A DNA stretch of 64,000 bases, taken from assembly GCA_024408655.1 (NCBI GenBank), contig JAKSUV010000002.1:1-64000 (forward strand), given 5' to 3'. Shown in pieces: positions 60,127 to 64,000 of the stretch. Made by a program: the position numbers and the translations under genes. Within the stretch, counting starts at the first letter, position 1, and each line of letters starts with the position of its first letter. Source of the DNA: Bacilli bacterium (GTDB lineage: Bacteria; Bacillota_I; Bacilli_A; RFN20; CAG-826). Under the pieces are notes generated by a model. It was not told where the DNA came from. It saw only the letters and a program-made list of their open reading frames with translations, and did not search any database.

Positions 60127-61767
60127 ATGAAGAAACATTGGAAGTTAGCGTTATTACCTGCTCTCTTTTTAGTTTGTGCCACCCACGTTGGTTGCGCCCG
60201 CAGTACCGCCGAAGTTGCCCTGGTGACTGGCCTTGGTGATATTGATGATGGTTCATTTAACCAATCTTCTTGGGAAGCGGTCAAAGAATTCTGCGAAGAT
60301 CCTGAACATCCATTATCATATGAATATTATCGTCCCTTCGCCACAAGCGATTTTGCCCGGCGTTTAGCGATTCGCCAAGCGGTGGCAAAAGGTGCTAAAG
60401 TAATTGTCTTTCCAGGTTTTGATCTTGCTAACGTGGCTGCTCAAGCACAAATTGATTACCCCAATGTTAAATTTTTGTTACTTGATTCAACCGTCTCTAA
60501 CTATAACGCTCCTAATCTTTGTTGTGTTACCTATTCAAGCGCATATTCTGGTTATTTAGCCGGTTACGCAACTGGATATGATTACGCTGAATACAAAAAA
60601 GAGCACGGCGGTTTGGGTGACGATGATAAATACACTTACGGCTATTGTGGCGCAATCCCAATCGACACCGTTTTCCCATTCGGTTATGGTTTTATTCAAG
60701 GGTTAGTCCGCGGTATTGACCAAGTATATAATCCCGACCCTACAAACACTCGTCCTGATCCAAAACTAGATGTTAAATTTCTTTATTCGCACGTCTTCGC
60801 GCACGATGATAAAACTAGTGCCGCGATGATGGGTTGGTATGCCGAAGGACTTAAAGCGGTTTTCTCTTGCGGTGGTAAACTTTATCAATCCGTCACTGAT
60901 GGCGTGAAAGACTATAACCACAAACATGGTTATTATGATTTTATCGAAGGCGAAGCGCCAATTGAAGCCGCTCGTTGGATTGGCGTTGATACTGATCAAT
61001 ATAGCGCGTTAAAAGATGACCACGAAAGAAAAACCATCATCACTAGTGCCTTAAAAGATTTACACCAAACCGTTAAAGACGCTTTAACCTATTATGTAGT
61101 TGATAAAAAAGATAATGGCGCTTGGAATGACATTATTGGTAATGGCCCTGGCAGTAGAGATCAAAAAACATTTGAATCTGAAAAGGAAGCTAGAGACTAT
61201 ATTAATAACAAGGATACAGCTCATTGGTTTGCTGGATATAAATATGATATAACGCAAAATGACGAGAATAAGTGGATAATCAATCTTAAAACTAGTGATC
61301 CAAAGATAACTTATACATTTAGCGAAACTAATCCCACATGGAAACTTGAACTAAAAGATTTGTTTGGTGTTAAAGAACAAATGGGAGAACATGGGCTTAA
61401 TCCCGAAGAAAGAATCCATGACTATGTTGGTATTCCAACTGCATTAAAAAGCGGAAGTGACAGCGTTTTGCGTGGTTTTAATTATTTCACCAGAGGATTA
61501 CTAGAAGATGCTGTTAACAAAATTCATAGGAAAGAATGGAAAGTCTATTGCGGTGATGGCACTGACATATATATTAATCAAGAAGGAACTAAAGACCCTC
61601 ACGCCTCTGAACCCGGTTACTATGGTTACGCCCGTTTCATGAGCGAACGTAGTAATAAATTCTATGTTGATACCAGTACTGGCGATAGCGATGCTTATAC
61701 ACCATTCAATGAAGAGTATTTCCCTGAAGATTATAATCCAGAGAATATTATCGTAACACCATGCTAA
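60127..61767 (+). CDS. BMP-family nucleoside-binding lipoprotein, enlarged
   Basis: 546 residues against about 350 for usual BmpA/YufN proteins. Lipoprotein signal with lipobox VGC. Family features at the start of the mature protein: VTGLGDIDDGSFNQSSWEAVKEF, VFPGFDLANVAAQAQIDYPNVKFLLLDS, and later PFGYGFIQGLVRGI, WIGVDTDQY, ITSALKDLHQTV. The region from about 325 to 500 is additional and of looser codon use. Extracytoplasmic solute receptor for nucleosides, delivering to the ATPase/permeases downstream. AAAGGAG ribosome site 7 bases before the ATG. Confidence 0.9.
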   Translation: MKKHWKLALLPALFLVCATHVGCARSTAEVALVTGLGDIDDGSFNQSSWEAVKEFCEDPEHPLSYEYYRPFATSDFARRLAIRQAVAKGAKVIVFPGFDLANVAAQAQIDYPNVKFLLLDSTVSNYNAPNLCCVTYSSAYSGYLAGYATGYDYAEYKKEHGGLGDDDKYTYGYCGAIPIDTVFPFGYGFIQGLVRGIDQVYNPDPTNTRPDPKLDVKFLYSHVFAHDDKTSAAMMGWYAEGLKAVFSCGGKLYQSVTDGVKDYNHKHGYYDFIEGEAPIEAARWIGVDTDQYSALKDDHERKTIITSALKDLHQTVKDALTYYVVDKKDNGAWNDIIGNGPGSRDQKTFESEKEARDYINNKDTAHWFAGYKYDITQNDENKWIINLKTSDPKITYTFSETNPTWKLELKDLFGVKEQMGEHGLNPEERIHDYVGIPTALKSGSDSVLRGFNYFTRGLLEDAVNKIHRKEWKVYCGDGTDIYINQEGTKDPHASEPGYYGYARFMSERSNKFYVDTSTGDSDAYTPFNEEYFPEDYNPENIIVTPC

Positions 61768-61776
61768 GAGAGAATT

Positions 61777-63726
61777 ATGAAGAAAACAGTTGTAACTAGA
61801 ACACATAGCGAAGCGCCCTTAGCGGTTGAGATGATTAATATCACCAAGAAATTTGGTCCACTTTACGCGAACAAGAATGTTAATTTAAAAATTAAAAAGG
61901 GTGAGATTCACGCTTTACTTGGTGAAAATGGCGCAGGTAAATCCACCATTATGTCTATCCTTTTTGGTATGTATAGCGCCGATGAAGGAAAAATTAAAAT
62001 CAACGGAAAAGAAGTTGAAATTAAAGATCCTAACGATGCGAATGATTTAAAAATCGGCATGGTCCACCAGCACTTTAAACTCGTCGATATTTTCCCGGTT
62101 CTTGATAACATCATCATGGGTCGCGAAATTGCTAAGTGTCACTTCTTAGAAGACGCTAAAAAGCGGCGTGAAAAAAATGTCACGCGCCTTTATGTTATTA
62201 GTGGTCTTCTCCGTGCCTATGAACATTTTGATGAACTCATGGATATCGTCAAGAAAGCGAAAACGCCGACATCAGTCCTAGTTGATTTATACAATAAATT
62301 TCATCTCACCAGTTCCCAAACTGATGCCCTCCTTGCTACTCCATTAAGTGAATTAACTGTTCTTCGCCGCGAAGCGTTAAAACGCGAAGCAAAAAAATTA
62401 AGAGACGCAGTCATTCGCGAGGGCTCCGAAAAAGAGTCATTTGTTTCACGCATGTGGTGGAACTTCGTTTTCTCACTCGCTCGTTTTGCGGATTGGTTTA
62501 ATAAAAAGACTCATAACGTCGACCGGGCAAAAGCGGCATTTGAAATTACCGCGATTGCGAAAAAGTATGGTCTAGAAATCGATCTTGATACCCCGATTGA
62601 AGAATGCACGGTTGGTATGCAACAACGGACCGAAATTCTTAAGATGCTCTACCGTGATTCCGATATTCTCATCTTTGATGAACCGACTGCGGTCTTAACT
62701 CCACAAGAAATTGATAGTCTTCTTCAAATTATGCGTAATCTTAAAGCGGAAGGAAAAACTATTATCTTTATTACTCATAAACTTAACGAAATTATGGCCG
62801 TCGCTGACCGCGTGACGATTTTGCGCCGTGGTGAAGTAATTGGTACGGTTAACACTAAAAATACCACTGCCGCACAATTATCCGATATGATGGTTGGCCG
62901 TCACGTTAACTTAACAGTTAAGAAAACTAACAAAGTTGCTGGTAAACCTGTGCTAAAAGTTCGTAACCTAACGATGTTTGATAAACACAAACAAAAGAAT
63001 GTTGTGCAATCGGCAAACTTTGATGTTCGCGCTGGAGAAATTGTTACTATCGCCGGAATTGATGGCAATGGTCAACGTGAATTAATATACGGAATTACCG
63101 GTCTAAAGAATCCAGTTAAGGGTAGCATTAACTTCTTAACTAATACTTTAAAACCCGGAAACATTAAACAACGTAATCATCTTGGTATGTCCCATATTCC
63201 TGAGGACCGCCATAAGCACGGCCTCGTCCTTGATTATCGGCTTGATCAAAACCTTGTTCTACGTGATTTCCAAGATAAGCGTTTCGCTAAATATGGTTTC
63301 ATCTTAAACGAAAATATTCGTAAACACGCCAACGAATTAATTAGTGGACATGACATTCGGAGTAGTGAGGGCGCAAAGAGTAGTGCGCGTAGTATGTCTG
63401 GTGGTAACCAACAAAAAGCCATCATCGCTCGCGAAATAAATCGGAAACCGAAATTCTTAGTGGCGGTTCAACCAACCCGTGGCGTGGATGTTGGCGCGAT
63501 TGAACAAATCCATAAACGGATTGTAGCGGAACGTGATCGGGGTGTTGGTGTTTTACTCGTCTCCTACGAATTAGACGAAGTCTTTAGTCTATCTGACCGG
63601 ATTTTAGTGATGTATGAAGGCGAAATTGTTGGTGAGTTTGATCCAAAGAAAACCACTCGTCAAGAACTTGGTCTATATATGTCGGGCGCGAAAAAGAATT
63701 ATCAATTTCACGAGGAGGCTAATTAA
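61777..63726 (+). CDS. Nucleoside ABC importer ATPase with a large insertion in the first NBD
   Basis: 649 residues; the family (YufO/RbsA type, two fused nucleotide-binding domains) is normally about 510. First NBD: Walker A GENGAGKST (49-57), Q-loop VHQHF (98), then about 130 extra residues (about 118-250, containing basic and amphipathic stretches such as FNKKTHNVDR and MWWNFVFSLARFADW), then signature TVGMQQRTEIL (278-288) and Walker B LIFDEP (298-303). Second NBD has the degenerate Walker A GIDGNGQRE normal for this family, SGGNQQKAIIAREI and VAVQPTRGVDVGA. Drives nucleoside uptake with the lipoprotein upstream and permease downstream. Confidence 0.93.
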   Translation: MKKTVVTRTHSEAPLAVEMINITKKFGPLYANKNVNLKIKKGEIHALLGENGAGKSTIMSILFGMYSADEGKIKINGKEVEIKDPNDANDLKIGMVHQHFKLVDIFPVLDNIIMGREIAKCHFLEDAKKRREKNVTRLYVISGLLRAYEHFDELMDIVKKAKTPTSVLVDLYNKFHLTSSQTDALLATPLSELTVLRREALKREAKKLRDAVIREGSEKESFVSRMWWNFVFSLARFADWFNKKTHNVDRAKAAFEITAIAKKYGLEIDLDTPIEECTVGMQQRTEILKMLYRDSDILIFDEPTAVLTPQEIDSLLQIMRNLKAEGKTIIFITHKLNEIMAVADRVTILRRGEVIGTVNTKNTTAAQLSDMMVGRHVNLTVKKTNKVAGKPVLKVRNLTMFDKHKQKNVVQSANFDVRAGEIVTIAGIDGNGQRELIYGITGLKNPVKGSINFLTNTLKPGNIKQRNHLGMSHIPEDRHKHGLVLDYRLDQNLVLRDFQDKRFAKYGFILNENIRKHANELISGHDIRSSEGAKSSARSMSGGNQQKAIIAREINRKPKFLVAVQPTRGVDVGAIEQIHKRIVAERDRGVGVLLVSYELDEVFSLSDRILVMYEGEIVGEFDPKKTTRQELGLYMSGAKKNYQFHEEAN

Positions 63727-63728
63727 TT

Positions 63729-64000
63729 ATGAATAAGATTAAAGCTTTCTTTACTCGCGATAACTTCAAACATATTTTCTCTAGTAATGGCGCCAATCAT
63801 TTATATTCATCTTTAATTTGTGTCGCGTTTGGCTTATTGCTTGGCTTCATCATTATGCTTTGTTTATCGCCTGATATCGCCGGCACCGATTTCTTAATGC
63901 TTATTACTGGCGGCCTTGTTTATTACGGAAGCGAAGGCTTTGGTAATATCTTAGCGACTCTTGCCCCACTCCTTTGTTGTGGCGTGGCAATTATCTTTGC
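63729..64000 (+). CDS. ABC transporter permease (YufP-like), 3' part cut by window edge
   Basis: 90 codons are visible from the ATG at 63729, 2 bases after the ATPase stop, with GAGG just upstream. The frame stays open to the edge: a basic N-terminus (MNKIKAFFTRDNF), then hydrophobic helices beginning SSLICVAFGLLLGFIIMLCLS and a periplasmic-facing GSEGFGNILATLAPLLCCGVAIIF, the YEGFG-ILATLAPL pattern typical of BMP-family nucleoside permeases. It continues the lipoprotein-ATPase-permease operon. Confidence 0.88.
   Translation, partial: MNKIKAFFTRDNFKHIFSSNGANHLYSSLICVAFGLLLGFIIMLCLSPDIAGTDFLMLITGGLVYYGSEGFGNILATLAPLLCCGVAIIF

Overview
The window reads as a near-gapless stretch of a bacterial chromosome from a low-GC, anaerobic, wall-bearing-lineage Firmicute close to the Mollicutes (Bacilli/Tenericutes side, an RF39- or Acholeplasma-like uncultured gut lineage is my best guess). 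Grounds: housekeeping gene order is that of Bacillus subtilis but with genes dropped; pyruvate:ferredoxin oxidoreductase is present; EF-P and the NadD-YqeK fusion look Mollicutes-like. UGA is a stop here (obg and nadE end in TGA), so the code is standard, not the Mycoplasma code. No insertion sequence, phage, CRISPR array or rRNA was seen.

Layout. 1-7657: dnaK (left part missing), dnaJ, a small phosphodiesterase, a lipoprotein, nifJ, a membrane protein. 7782-13063: pnp, then a three-gene flavin/iron-sulfur oxidoreductase operon. 13110-13278: tRNA-Asp and tRNA-Phe. 13361-17117: an HTH-acetyltransferase-GNAT fusion, an unknown gene, typA. 17186-19308: a repeat-bearing lipoprotein, an unannotated 59-residue membrane peptide and radC. 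19314-26080: rplU-prp-rpmA with a leader RNA, ktrB-ktrA, obg, nadE, a 33-residue membrane peptide, ruvA-ruvB. 26157-37618: secDF, recJ, rel, hisS, aspS, tkt. 37620-45586: asp23-like, nusB, xseA, xseB, dxs, a DOMON-like gene, dinB, xerD, deoB. 45647-49862: a membrane SpoIIE-type phosphatase/HATPase, an orphan ABC permease, a sirtuin.

At about 49.9-50.0 kb the gene direction flips convergently, and in that gap lies a strong match to a XerCD dif site (49996-50023; 23 of 28 bases shared with E. coli dif). I read this as the chromosome terminus. Right of it the minus strand carries rpmG, an MBL hydrolase, efp, yneF, parE, parC, yqeG, yqeH, yhbY, nadD-yqeK and rsfS, all running towards dif. From 60 kb a plus-strand nucleoside-type ABC uptake operon (lipoprotein, oversized ATPase, start of a permease) runs off the right edge.

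The genes cover protein folding, ribosome assembly (typA, obg, yqeH, yhbY, rsfS, Prp/L27), RNA decay, recombination (ruvAB, recJ, xseAB, radC, dinB, xerD), topoisomerase IV, (p)ppGpp, potassium and nucleoside uptake. The most unusual genome-wide trait is that many genes have a TATAAT-like -10 box ending only 5-8 bases before the ATG and no Shine-Dalgarno sequence, implying leaderless mRNAs alongside ordinary SD-led genes.
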